From positions 194,946,685-195,010,684 of the forward strand of contig CM061914.1 in assembly GCA_031002005.1 (NCBI GenBank): a stretch of 64,000 nt of DNA, in the 5' to 3' direction. The notes under the pieces were generated by a model, which saw only the letters and a program-made list of their open reading frames with translations, had not been told where the DNA came from and searched no databases. The stretch's first letter is position 1. Every line of letters starts with the position of its first letter. Source of the DNA: Vandiemenella viatica (Eukaryota; Arthropoda; Insecta; Orthoptera; Morabidae). Position numbers and translations under genes: made by a program. Of this stretch, positions 12,101 through 26,200 are shown piece after piece.

Positions 12101-15100
12101 AAAACGGTGGACCACTACAGCAAGTAGTTTGTTAAGGAGCGATTCTTCGCTGGAAACACAGAAGCTGGAGCAAAAGAGCGGCGAGTGTGAGTAGGAACTG
12201 TCTCCGAGCTCGCGAGCTCTCGGCGACGTCTCACCCTGGCTCCGGCCAGCAGCAGCGACCTGACCAGCATCTCCGACCCGGCCGCGGCCGCCAACTGCAG
12301 GGGCGGAGTCTGGCTCGCGTCCTGCACCCTCGAGTTGACGTCGACGTGGATCGACATCAGGAACAGCACACTCTCCATGTCGCCCTTCTGGATTGCCGTG
12401 TGCAGGAAGTTGCGCCCTTTGTTGTCGTACTGCAAACATATTTTCATAGTACTTTTCTATACGACTATTAATCTAGAACTTATTACTTTGACAACACTGC
12501 AGTATCGACTATCATCAGAGTCCAGGTAGTGCTACAGGAACGTGTCGACACTGGTTACCTGCTCCGCCGCGGTGGGCATGCGGTCCAGGATGGCCTGCGC
12601 GGCCCTGTTGTTGCGGCACGTGAGCGCGGCGGCGAACGGCGTCAGCCCCGCCTTGTCGCGCAGCGTCAGGTCCAGCCCGGGGTGGCACAGCAGCAGCGAG
12701 ATGATGCCGTCGTGCTGGTTCTCTATCGCTATGTGCAGAGGCGTCTTACCCTGCACGTCCTGTCCGACACGAGAATTTCTTTCTGTCACTGTGTAATGTG
12801 AATTTTCATGTTAGAGGAATGTACCAGGTCATTTAAATGACAATGGTAGTATAGTAATCGAGTTCTCCACGGAGTGGCATTTTTGAATAAAAAGGTTTTG
12901 GTTCTTCCATCTATTTTTTTTTCTTGTGGGAGTCCATTAAATACGTGAGATGAAATAGGGAAAAAAGGGGGGGTGTCCAACGGAAATTTCACATGAGGTT
13001 TTGTAAATAATGTCGCAAAAGTTGATTTTAGGGAGGAGGGGTATTTCGTCGAAAATGGGGGGTGTAACCAGCTTTTGAAGGGTGTTATCTAAAAAAAAAA
13101 AATCTCTATAAATTGCTAGGACGATTTCTGGGGGGGGGTCTCGCGGACCAGATCTCACCAGAGGGGGGGGGGGGGGAAAGTCAGAGAGAGCAGATCTTAT
13201 GAAGTCTCACCACAGGGGGGAGGGGGGATCGTCCGGAAATCTGGAAAAACACCTCACATAATTTATTGATGCCCCCTTGACAATATTTAACTATTCTGAT
13301 TGAGAGAGAAAAAAATCATTCATCGAAAATAGATTTTTTTTTTTTAATTGCTTTACGTCTCTCAACAGCATCAGAAATAGAAACGAAAAAGCTACATGCA
13401 GTTAACTGAATAAAGTCAGAGTTCAGCTTTATTTCTGGACTTCAAGAGGAAATTACAGTTTATGTCAAATATATAGTCTGGAACCCATGCCCTCTTGTAA
13501 TTATACCCAAGTCTAAGCTTTCCTGGATCAATGGTTTATTTATTTTTCACATATCAATAACAACTACTTCCTTATTATTTTAAGGGATCCCATTCTTATC
13601 ATCAGACATTATTAGACAGACATGAAAAATATTTATCAACTGTTTCTGCCATTTGTGTACAGCGTCCCTTTCTCACTAACATTTTGCATTTCTCTTCTAC
13701 CTTTCTGTTTCTTCTTGGCTTTCTTTGCTTTTGAACATATCTGGAAAACTGTTGAACATGACCATGTTCAAGATTTTATGTTTAATAAGATCAATTTAAT
13801 CCACGACCATTTTTGTTTTAGAAAAATAATAATGATCTTTTTCGGTTAATTCACACCAAGCGTCCATCTTTTCCGACAGCATCTGAAAGTATTTCAGTTA
13901 TCATGCATAATTCTTCATTACTATTTGTTCAATTCATTTTTTATTTACTTATGACTTTATACCTTATCGATGTTGAGATTATTAGTGGGCGCAAGGAGTT
14001 GTCCTCGCATCCTCATCGAGTGATCGTGGAAAACCGAAGTATAGGCAACTGGTGAGGGATTCGAAGCAGAGCCCTCCTGAATATCGGGCCGAGTGTTACG
14101 GCTCACTCACCCGGCCACCCAACTCAATACCATTCACCTAAGTTTTTTCTTGGTCCGAGAACTTTCTTAAAATTCTGTCGCCCTCTCTCCTATAAAAAGC
14201 ATTTCATACCCGACAGAAAACGGAGCTCAACAGCTGATGGTCTGCTCTCTGTAACAGGCCCCAACACTCAAACAGAAAAACTTCGGACTCTACAAGTTTT
14301 CACATTTTGACCCAAAAGTGGATATATCGCATCTACAATTTTGTAAAATTATAGAATTTTCATAGAAATAAATCACATTTCCTCTATCTGAATATGTGAG
14401 CTGCAAGATATTTAGAGCACATTAAGTAGAGAAAAAAGATTTTTTTTTTTTTTTATTTCAAAGTAAAAACCCACCGCCTGTTCAAGTCATAGATTTTACC
14501 AGTTTTGTAACCGCACTTGAAAAATAGTATTACCAAGGAATTTTGTCACCAATATTGATCATGTACTGGAAATACTTACATCAAAAACAGTGTCTAACTT
14601 TCAAGCAAAACAAGCAATAGTTTTTATTTTGATATTATTTCGCCATTTATTAACGCTATTTTATTGAAGTGTTTACAATTGAGGATTCATTGCATATTAA
14701 TATATTTAAAACAATTTTTACTGGAACCAAACAACTGCAATAGTGGCTTGAGCGATAAAGTGGTGCAGCATTAGGAGCCTTGGAGTGGAGTCTGCATCCC
14801 GATCGGAAAATAAGGCAAACGCTGATTATTGTACCAAGTGACTGCCAGCTAAGTGTTTACATTGGTCACCTCTTCATCTATATACTACTATGATGAATTA
14901 TTTCTCTGACATACCAAAATTTATTTATTTTATTTATTTTTCTGTACTTGCTATTCAGGAATTTTGGATTATTTTTCATATTAATCAAATGTATCATTCT
15001 AAGAAAAAATTTAAAAAGTGGAGCTGTATGTTTTAAAATTTTGACCTGTGCCGTTTTCATATCTATAATTTCTTAGAGGATTGCTAAATCACCCGTGAAT

Positions 15101-17224
15101 GTTACAACAGCCAAGTCTGAGATTAAGATCTCGATTTAATTTCTTGCGTTCCCTTCTCTCACGGCTTCATATTCTATTATTTTTCAGTGTTGTTCCAAAA
15201 AGGTTCAGATGGGATTTTGTGTGTTACTGGCAACAGAGATTCAATTGCTTCGTGTCTCGTTCCTCTTGTGCATGGACAATGTTTAACCCATCAGAGAACC
15301 ACAATCTCCTTCCATTACTCTACGTTTGATTTGAAATGTGTTCCGATTTTCTCAACAGGTCTTTTATCCAACACTGTACTTGTTAGGGTTAACTTATTTT
15401 ACCCAATTCCAAAAGAGTATCGACTAAAATATATCAAAACTGTTGTTTCTCAGACACACGTGTCATAATTAATTTTAAACTAAAACCTATTCATAATACT
15501 CCTTTTCTGGATGCTCCTCCTTGTACAGTGACACTCAATCTGTTGTTCCAAAAACTTCAGATGGGCTTTTGTATGTTAGTGGCAAAAGAGATTCAATTGC
15601 CGTGTGTCTCGTTCCTCTGATGCATGGACAAGGTTCAACTCAAGAGATACTGTGCATTTTTCAGTCTTCTTGTGTAATTCCCACTGTGCTCCCTGGCAAG
15701 CAATGGATTTATGTTTGATATTATTTCCACAGCTGGGCACAAAACAGTTAATCCAGTTAATCAGTTAATTAACGAAGTTAAAAAAATTGCGAAAAATTGA
15801 ACTTTTAAGTTAACCTAAAAAATCGTTAACGGTCTTCTTAACTTCCGTTAAATTGGACTTCCGTTAACTTTAGTCCGTTACATAGGTTGTTGACGTCTTT
15901 TCGTTTGTTTGAACTGTGCGCCACGCCACCACTCGTATGCAGGGCTGCCAGATTGTATAATTGGATACAAAACTTGTATAATTTGGTTACCTCTTGTATC
16001 CTGTTTGTATAACAGATTGCCTTGTATAATTGGATACAAAAATGAGCACTTAAAAGTAAAGTACATTCCAGCACCTTTTTGAAAGTGTTTGCCCTTTGTT
16101 TCATTGAGTTGGCAACCCTTCCTGCATATCTATTTCCTTTTTTGTTATTCAAAATTTATCAATGTATACATTGTTTACTTTTCGTGGACTTTTTTTGCTC
16201 CCAGCACTTTCACTCACGTATGTAATCATTGGATGACCCCTTTGTATAATCGGGTTTCATTCTGTATAATTTCAAAGAGACAGCGGTATAATATAAGTTG
16301 GCTGTACCGGCAGCGCTGCTCGGTGTAGTAGTGGGCGCCGCCTGCTAAAATCTTGGCGGCGGCGCGCCGAGCATTTTCAGCCGGCGGCGGCGTAACGCCG
16401 GCGGCGTGACTATTTTATATTGTGAATTCTGCAAACGTAAATAAACTAAAAAGCGTCATAACCTATCATTATGTTATGAAAGAAAATGTGCTATGACAAC
16501 ATGGAAATATGTTAACGTAACAGAACAAGATTTTACATGATTTATAACAAGGATATTAAGAAAATGGCAATGACACGCAATAGTTATACCCTTTGCTATA
16601 CTTCAGAGGGACCGTCCATAAACCACGTAGCACGGTCGTGGGGGGGGGGGGGAGGGGGTTGGCTGGAAAGCTACATTGGGCTAGCGTGGGAGGGGGAGGG
16701 GTTCCGAACCAGGCCACGTTGTTTTTCATTCATATTATTGTCACAGTTAAAATGAGGTACATAACACTCAAGAGAATGTAAATATATCATCATTAGTGTT
16801 GCAGATCAGCAAAAAACTCAACTTTCAGTAAACAGTGCGAAAAAATTCAAAGAAATAATACATAAGTTACGAAAAAGGTGATGTGCAATTTTAATTCGAA
16901 ACATTTGCTTTTTTTTAAAAAAAAAAAAAAAAGTAGAAGCTAGTTTAGCAGTTTCGGCCGTGTAATGTAAAAGGATGTCGCTGACTAACTTCCGTTCTAT
17001 TTGTTCACGTAAAAACATGCAGGCCATGATTTAGTGAAGCCAGGCCGGGTCGTCTAAGGGGCCTTTAGGTCACAGGTAGGCCGTGGCAGAAAGGTAACCC
17101 TAACAGGCATTGGTCGTAGATTTTAGGTTGGCCGCAAATTTCACTGGTCGCAGTTTTCACATATTCAGGTGTCCCAGTCCAACTTGTTTTCTATAATATT
17201 GTTGCTTTTCATTCTGCATTCATG

Positions 17225-17258
<34 letters not shown>

Positions 17259-20200
17259 TAAAGTCACGAGTACCTTACTTGTCTCTCGTAAGACAATTTG
17301 CAAGTGTTATGTTGATCACAGTCTCAACAAAGATAAAAACAGACAGGAATACCACTTCGTTGTTGTGGCGATAGCATAACCACAATTTGTTAATTTTTAT
17401 AAATAAATCCACACTTGCATCATGGTACATAACACCTTGAGATAGAGAGCAGTTATACCTACCGTACTATAATACTAATACATCAGTACAACTTTTGACT
17501 AGTTAACTTTTAACGGATAACTTTAACTTGCGTTAAATTTACAAACATTTAACGCTTTAAACGATTATTGAAGTTAACTTTTTTAAGTAGCGGAATAATG
17601 ATTAACGAAGTTAACGTTTGGATTAACTGTGCCCACCTGTGATTATTTCTCATATTTAAGAAAAATAAAACGCAATTTGTGATGGCAATTCCACTGATCA
17701 GTGTGTAGAATATTACTTTTCTAGGAAAAATGCCACTTGGTTTTTCATATTTGCTGGTGATTTTTAAAACAATTTAGCTGCATAAGGAGAGGTTTAGTAA
17801 TAATTGCAACTATAATAAGAATTACAAAGGAAAGGGAAAATGACTCATCACACACCAAAGGTGAAGGCTGCGATGAGTGAAAAACTTATGAGATGAACAA
17901 AAACAGTTTACACCTTATTCACGTCATCTATTTTACGTAAAAGTCATTTACTTTTTCTTTAGCATGGCAACCTTTATTAAGAACATTAGTTTCAGAGTAC
18001 ACGAAGCCACGTCTGGTAGACTCACCCTGTTGTTGATGGAGGCGCCGTGTTCGACCAGCGTCTGCACGACCGACTCGAGTCCCCACTCGCAGCACATGTG
18101 CAGCGGACCCTGCTGACTGCGCGCCTCCTCCCCTCCACGACCCCCGGGACCCGCGCGGCGGGGCGTGTTCAGGTCACAGCCACTGACACACACAGCACAC
18201 CATGGGCTCTTTAAGAACTACACTAATCACAAAATGAGTAACTTGAGAGTTACCAAAAGTAATGCGACAGGAGTGGACCCTCACCTACAGTGCGAAGGCA
18301 CGGGAACAGGAAAAAACAAACTATGCATCAGTGAGTACACACGCAAGAAGTGAGAGTTTCTACAGGCCAAGCACACTTTGTACTGTGTACTTCTTAATGT
18401 TTTTTATATTTCTTTCACACCTGAGTGGATGAATGGTGCTATTTTTAATGCATTTGAAAAGTAAATAAGAACTCTGTCCAAGTTACTCTCACAAACAAAT
18501 GGATATTTAAAGCACACTTCACTAGATTAAACAGTATTGCTTCGAACCTAAGGGTGTGTTTATGTTGGAGCTGCGATAAACGGCGAGAGAGACTATAAAT
18601 GCGGCGCTCAATTTCTTTCTTCGTATAGTGTTCATATTGGAGCTTCGATAGTAGCGTAGAATCGTGTTTTATATTGCAGGCAATTGTCAACCGGCCAGAC
18701 ATGTAGAAATCTAGCTTATTCCTTTCGTATGGGAGTTGCAGTGCAACAGTTTTAAAAATTGATACATGATAATTCCAGAGGAACAGGATTTTGTAAAAAA
18801 AATAGCTGCAGATTATTACAATATTTGTAATTTTCCGAATTGCATGGGTGCTATCGACAGAAAACGCGCCAGAGTTACTTGTCCTGTTCACTCTGGCTTC
18901 ATGTTCAATAAACACAAGAATTTTTTTCTATTGTTCTGCAAGGATTGGTCAATACTAACTACAAATTTATAAAAATTGAAGCTAAAGGTTATGGTAAACA
19001 GACAGAGTGACAGTGGAACAGTTAGATTTGTTGCTCAGTATGTATCTTTAATAGATGGAAGATTGAATATTCAAAGTCCCTCTGCCAAATTCTGAGGTGA
19101 CGGAGCTTACCCATTTTTAAATAATTTATTATAGCCTTATGGACAATATTTAGATACAGGCAGATATTTCAGTGTTAGGTTGTCAGGAACATGAAGAACT
19201 GTCAAATGTGTCTTTGGCAGAATTTATTCTAAAAGGAGAATCTTAGATAGAAACTTTTGTAGACATAGCTGACAATTTGTTTGCTACATAATGTTATTAT
19301 TGACAAGAGAAGATATTGAACTCCAACTTTATTTATGTATTTATTTTTTAAACTGCTTAACGTCTCTTAACAATGAGGTCTTTAGAGACGGGAAAGGATG
19401 GGGGGGGGAGAGAGGGGGGCCAAGGAATTGGAAGGAATTCGTCCATGGCTTTTTGAAGGAAGCATCCCGGCATTCACCTGGGGAATCCATGGAAAACCCA
19501 AATCTGGATGCCCGGACGGGGATTCGAACCGCCGTCCTCCCAAATGCGAGGCCAGAACGCTAACCATTACACCACAATGCTCGGTCCCAACTTAAAGAAA
19601 CTGGCATTTCAAATCATAAGAATTTGACATCAAGAAATATTGGAAGGCCAAACCAAACTCCAGAAAATACCCACATCTTACGGTATATAAAATCTACTAT
19701 TGTTATAATTCGAAATAAATTAATACGAATTTAAACATATTATGCATTTACTTTGATATTTATAATTTAAATTTAGTTAACTAGAAAAATATTTTTTCAG
19801 TATATTATGTACCATTTCTCTTTGGCTGTATTAATATTTTGTTTTTATTTTTTTACTTTAATCTTAAGTTTATAATGTAAACACATTAAAATTAATTTCA
19901 ATTACGGAAATCGTAGTAATTAAAAACATTTATAATTATGTGTTGTATTATATTTAGTGGTCATTTCATCCTACAATTTGTCTAGAACAAATATGTTCTT
20001 TTTTTTTTTTTTTGTATTTACAGTACCCCGAACGGATGTACTAAAAATTTGCTAGTATCTCTGCTCTCATCGTTTATCGCAGCTCCAACATAAACGCATC
20101 CTTAGTCTGTATTTTACGTGTGAAGTATTTATACTGGAGAACAACTTTCACACAATTACCTGATAATCATTTTTACAATCAATAGAATCTAATAGACATC

Positions 20201-23200
20201 AAAAATAATTTTTTGATTTTGAAGAAATAAAAACTATTTTATTACATAAATGTTTACAGGATATTAATATCATCATTATCGACATATATTACTATTTATT
20301 TCTATTAGTATCCTTCCTTCATTGTATTTGGTGAATTTGTACCACATTCTTTTGTAATCACAGATTGAGGTAATGTGGCTATGGCTGGATGCATATTGAA
20401 AGTGTTATAGAATGGAGTGTTGGGGGGGGGGGGGGGGGGGGGAAGGATCTTACAAATTATTTTATTTAATGCTAAGATAAACAATAATAAAGAAGGATAA
20501 AGCTTTAAGGGGATTAAACCCAACACTTACCATAGATCAAGGCAACTGCAGTCTTTGGACATCTGTAACAAAATATTTTGGTAATGAACCTTATTCTTCT
20601 TCTGATATAAAGTGTTACACATGTTCGTCCTCTGTGTTTGTCAATCCCAGCCACCTTTATCTATGAAAGGTATTGTGTTTAATTTCCCTACCATTCCTCA
20701 TTTAGAGTGTGGAGATTGGTATTTATAGACAACAAGTCACCTGTCTACTGAAGCTAGTTCTGCGGAATGTGAGGGACGTGGTATTCAGAAAAGGAGAAAT
20801 TGGCTTCTAGAGAAAGACTATTGTAGGTTACAGCCTACAGAATCAACACCTGTATGACAAGAACTGGGATATGACTGGTATTAACAAGCTGTTGGTCTGT
20901 ACTGAATTGGAAGTAGCATGAGAAAGCTGTTCATGAACAAAAACCAATGGTTACTGCAGTATATCAGTGCTTGAACAAATCATTGGAATACTCTGTGAGA
21001 ATCATACCAAGGCAATGTTGGAGGGAGTGCCAAGGTGTAGGCACTGCTGAAGATTAGTAATGACAGAGGTATTTATGTGACCACGCGAGAGAGGGAACTC
21101 GAGGGATATGGAACACGCAACAAGTACGAAAACAAGAACATGTGAAGGTCAGAGTATGGTACAAGTTAAGACTATTACTATTCTTCTTGTTCTTCTACCA
21201 TTCTGCCCAACTCAGAAGCGCAAGTGAACTTATCTAGCACACGTGTTTTTCCTCTGTTCCAAAAATCTCTTCATCCTTTCGCTGTACTCTTTCCTTCGTT
21301 CCTCCGTCCAGCTGTTCCTCCTCCTAATATACTGGCTGTTTGCTAACTGGTGGTTATTAACCATGCTACTACATTGGTGTCTGTCCTGTATGATGTCGTC
21401 TGTTATTCCAGTTTCTTAGAGATCCTTTTTGATTTCAGTTAGCCAGTTGTTTATGATTTTCATTGAAATGGCCAGGTTACAATTCTTTTTGTTAGTCTGC
21501 TGATACTCATTCTGATAATATGGCCACAGAATTTAATTCTTCTTTTCCTAAATGTGTCAAATTTTTTCTGAATGTTGATATAGTTCGTGCGATTTCCTTT
21601 TCATCCAAATTCCTCCGGTACAAACTGGGCCAAAGATTTTCCTTAAAATTTTCCTTTCTTGCTTATCAATATCTTTAATCAATGATCTGCCACCAACAAT
21701 CAAAGTTTCCAAAGCATATAATGCCTCCGGTTTGATTACAGTGTTATAGTGTCTTAACTTGGCATTTCGGGATATTGACTTTTTGTTGTATCTGTTCCAG
21801 GTGATTCTTTAGGCTGCTATTACTATTATTATTATTTTACTTATGGTTTTACACCTTGTTGACGTTGAGATTATTAGTGGAAAGTGCAAGGGAGGAAGGA
21901 ACAGGAAGGAATTTGGCCATTTCATATTAAAGGAACCATCCAGACGTTTGCCTGGAGTGATTTGGAGAAACTACAGAAAACCCAAATCTGGATGCCCGAA
22001 CAGGGATTCGAACCCACGTCCTCCCGAATGGGAGACCAGAGCGTTAACCACTCACCCACCATAGTCGGTACTATCGCTGGAAGAGTTACAACACCACTGG
22101 ATCCTATAGGAGGATGGGGCAAAAGTGAGGCCTTTAGGAAGGACAGACAGTTTGGGTAGGAGAGAGATTGTTTACCATCTGCTTAACTTGAGGAAGAGGG
22201 GAAGGAGCTGCAAGAAGGAAGGAATGCATGGACACTCTGTTAAAGAGGTGGGAAATGTGAAGTTAAGATGACATGGAAAGCTGTGAGGTGGGATTTGTAA
22301 AGTGTTGACAGGTTCATAGAGGAGTTTGAACTACTATACCAAGTAGAATACCACAGCGTGCACTGTAGATTGGGAATCAGAAGTGGAACGACTGGAGGAG
22401 GGACATGAGAGGCGCACTTGTTAGTCCTTTAGATCCAAAGATGATTGACAGTACGAGACGTGGAGAAAGGAAGCTCGACAGTGTTGCTACCGAAGTGTAT
22501 TTTATCGCTGAAGTAGGATTTGTAAATGCAGTAACTATACTTCTACCTGATAATACCTCTAGTAAGAATAAAACTAAAAGCAGTAAAAGCAGGAAAAGAG
22601 GGAAATATGTTTAAAATATTATTTTAAAATGTCCAAAATTTGAATATCCCACCACCTTTCACATAATTAATCACCTTTTAGTTGCTCTTTGACATTCTAC
22701 TGCAGAATAAGGGTTTACACCAGAAATTTTCAGTATTGCTCCATGAGCGTATCTTTCAGTTTGAACATTATTCTGTAATCAACTGTTCGAAGTGATGCTT
22801 CGTTATTTACATTAGTATTAGCTAATCAAAAATTAGGAATTATTTCTGCAGATGATTTATATGAACTTTGACATTTTACTTCAACAGTTATCATTGGCTT
22901 CAATTAATATCACAAATTATATTCAAAATATTTACTATTTTTTGACCTAGATACAAGATTTTATTACAAGCAAACAAAAGTTGCAGATTGTTGGGCCCAA
23001 ATGTTAATGGGGGAGGTAACACTTTTGCCTAAACCATCAACATTAGTTCTTGACCTGTGTAGCCTCCTGGTACTTTTAACATTAAATAAGTCAGCTGCCA
23101 CGTATTCGTATTATAACCCTAAATTTGAAGGGTGTATAAAATAAGTTCTCTTGACACAGTTATAAATCACACAATACTTATATTGTTGTGCATTGCTGGT

Positions 23201-26200
23201 ACCAGAATAAGACATCAGACGACAGTTCCATTTGTAGATTGACAGGTTAAGCACATTCATACGAGAAGACAACATTTTTCATAAATTAATATCTCCTAAA
23301 GTAGGCTAAATAGCAATTTATACGAGGGCTTCCTATGATCACATTCTATCTGTTTTAACTTAATTTAGCATTCAAAAGGATTTCTATAAGCTTAACGTTG
23401 AAGTCTCTTACATCACCAACCTTAGAATCTTAATTATTTGACAAATTCTTAAACTTTTTACCAAAACCGATATATTTTTGTAATTGTCTCAATTTAGGCT
23501 ATCTACCGATCTAAATGTCTCAACTGTATTCCTTTTAGTTAAAAAGTTCATTTTTTTCTCTGAAGTAAACTTTGTCAAATTGGTTAATTTTACCATCAAA
23601 ATATTCGGAACAGTGCTGGCTATAGCTGGTGATAAAAATTCAGCTGTAGCTTTACTAATTCAAAGATATTTCAACTGTTAAATATTAGCTTTCCCAACTG
23701 CACGTTTCAAAATGCCAACAAACCAAATTATCTTTTAAAATAAATTTTTCCCGATATAGTGAATACACTTTAAAATGATTCTTATGACGAGTTTTCAGTG
23801 TGGAAATGAATGAAGGAAAATCCCTTCAAGTTGACAATTACCTTACAAGATGAACTATAGGTATGAAAGTCTTCTAATTTTTGCTGCAGTAATGTTACAC
23901 ACAGATTATGAATTGATAATTCAGAGGTTCGGGGACAGGAAACTTCACAACACTTCTGACAATCGATATGACCAGTGTAAACTTCAGTTAACCCTCAGAC
24001 ATGAACAGAAGTTACTAAGTCAAAAGATTTTGTAAAATTAGTGTGGACGTGTAAATAATAGCAAGTCACCCAGATGGCTAACACTTCAAAGATAAAATAT
24101 TTCTAGATAGCACACTTCTCTAAAGAAACGTAAAACGGTTTAACTACTATTACAACCCTTATAATAGCAGATTAAACATATGTGACCTTGCTGTTACAAC
24201 CGACAAAGAGAATGTTTAACATATCACTAGAGTTTAAAACTACAATTGTAATTTATAGTGTGGATTTGATATTTGTGTCCAAACACAAAATCGGCAAACT
24301 TTGGTTTGTATTACCTCTGAATAAGAAATCTGGCGACAGATTCGTTGTTCTCGTCTATGGCCTTGTGCAGCAACGTTTGATACGAACCTTCAGGACCCTC
24401 GCCCCAACAGTCGGTATCTGCTCCATTCCTATAAAAATAATAATTATTCACAAGTGAGCAGTTTGATTCTTGTAAGGGTGGATTATTTAGGTGCAACAAT
24501 ACAATGTAACGTCAAGCAAAATGAGCAGAGAACTACAGTCGTAGGAAAACTAGTTCTCAACACTGATTAATGGGGCCTGACTAGTGAACTAACTCGGAGA
24601 CCGTTGGACATGTTGAAGGGAATTCACTCCATATGTTTGTGTTATTTCTTCAAATTTTTCGAGAAATTTGTGTGGAAAAATATATGAATAGCATTTAATA
24701 TTAAGATTCTTGACTAACAATTCAGATTGATGTATGTGGTAAGGCGCCCTCTTTCCATTTTGCAAACCCGGGTTTGAATCCCCATACTTCCAAATATTTT
24801 TATTCCTTTTTTATTATTAGGAAATCATCGAGTATCGATTTTATTTCATTTAAAAAACACTTACGTATTTTTATTGCACGAGATGTTTAAAACAAATTAT
24901 TACACAATATATGGTCTCAAAATTTTTAGAATATCATTTTGTTAATTGTTAATAAGTTTATTTTTTGTGTGTTCTATATGTTTTGAACGTTTCTAAGGTA
25001 ATTACCATACAAAAATAGGTTCAACAGGAAATTGGAAAATTAACCAAAAGTCCATTTTACGTGTGTAGCATTGTAATAATTGTCTATTGTAAGTAATGTT
25101 TTAACCAATACTTCACGTAATAAAAATACGTAAATGAATTTTAAATGAAATAAAATCTTTGATTTCTGAATATAAAAAAGAAAAACATTTGGCAGTACAG
25201 GGATTGATCCAGGGATCTCAAAACGGAAAGTGCTCGCCTATCCACATACACAAGGCTAAAGCTTTAAATTGTTGGTTAAAAATCTTAATATTTAAATGCT
25301 ATTTGGATATTTTTGCAAGCATAGTTCTTGAAAAATAATAATCATTTTGAAGAAATAGCTGTAACACAGACATATGGAATAAATACATATACTCGGGGGA
25401 TCAAAATCCCTTCTTAACATGTCTGATGGTCTCCAAGGAAGATGTTTGCCTGCATGAAATGGTGGCCATTTTTTATACGACGCTTTCTACTGTTCTGTTA
25501 AGTTGCCACGTTCCCGCGACGTACGCCCGTACCTGACTAGGACGGAGGCCATGTCCTCCTGACCGGAGGCCAGGGCCGCCCAGAGCGGACAGCTGCCCGC
25601 CGCGTCCGGCAGCGACATGTCGACGCCCCGCTGGCAGAGCGACTCGACGACGCGCGTCAGGTGGCTGCGTATGGCCAGCTGCAGGGGCGTCTCGTTCTCC
25701 TGCGTGCTGCACAGAGTCACACTCACAACGCTACGTCCCGACGAGAACGGACAAAGGGCACTGGTCTACTTCGTAACAAAGAATTCACAACAGCCAATCA
25801 CCACTAATACAAAATGAATAAAAATCATCATCCTCATTTATGGCCAATATTCAACCTTACACAGCTATTTAAATTATGATATATGAACAGAACTTTTCTT
25901 TAAGTATCTGGAAAGTACTACAAAAATAAATATGGAAGCATAACCAACAGTTAAACGGGCTACAGATATACATTCTTCCTCGTTTTTCTTTTCGTGAAGA
26001 CTCGTGTACAGTGGTTTAGTACTAACAGAATAATACTAATGATATTTGTGCAGAAAAACAGATCAAGTGAAATAAAGAATGGAACATTGTAGATATTCTC
26101 CTCCAAAAGCAACTTATTCTACGGGAGTACACGACACATAAGCCACAGTAAAAACATCTGGAATAATGATAGGTAAACACAAACACAGGAAGTGTTGTTT

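Larger units (their letters stand above)
9917..12234 (-). other. ANKFY1 intron between visible exons 12 and 13
   Basis: About 2.3 kb. It holds a TIR element (10262-10673) with a hammerhead-like motif and a jockey-like LINE in the gene's own orientation, split by a SINE (10900-12090). The LINE remnant ends about 150 bp from the exon 12 donor. Confidence 0.6.
12760..18025 (-). other. ANKFY1 intron between visible exons 10 and 11
   Basis: About 5.3 kb. Contents are a G-rich TIR element (12926-13279), a degenerate SINE (13945-14120), a local 100-bp duplication (15187-15640), a 1.9-kb hAT-like element (15728-17641) and half a foldback element (17826-17890). 13280-13940 and 14130-15180 are AT-rich with nothing recognisable. 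Confidence 0.6.
18183..24314 (-). other. ANKFY1 intron between visible exons 9 and 10
   Basis: About 6.1 kb, the longest fully visible intron. It holds a Harbinger-like element with TIRs (18551-20102) carrying a SINE, a poly-G run (20420-20443), an RTE-like LINE fragment (21190-21800) followed directly by a SINE (21836-22075). 20530-21180 and 22080-24310 show nothing I recognise. Confidence 0.6.
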
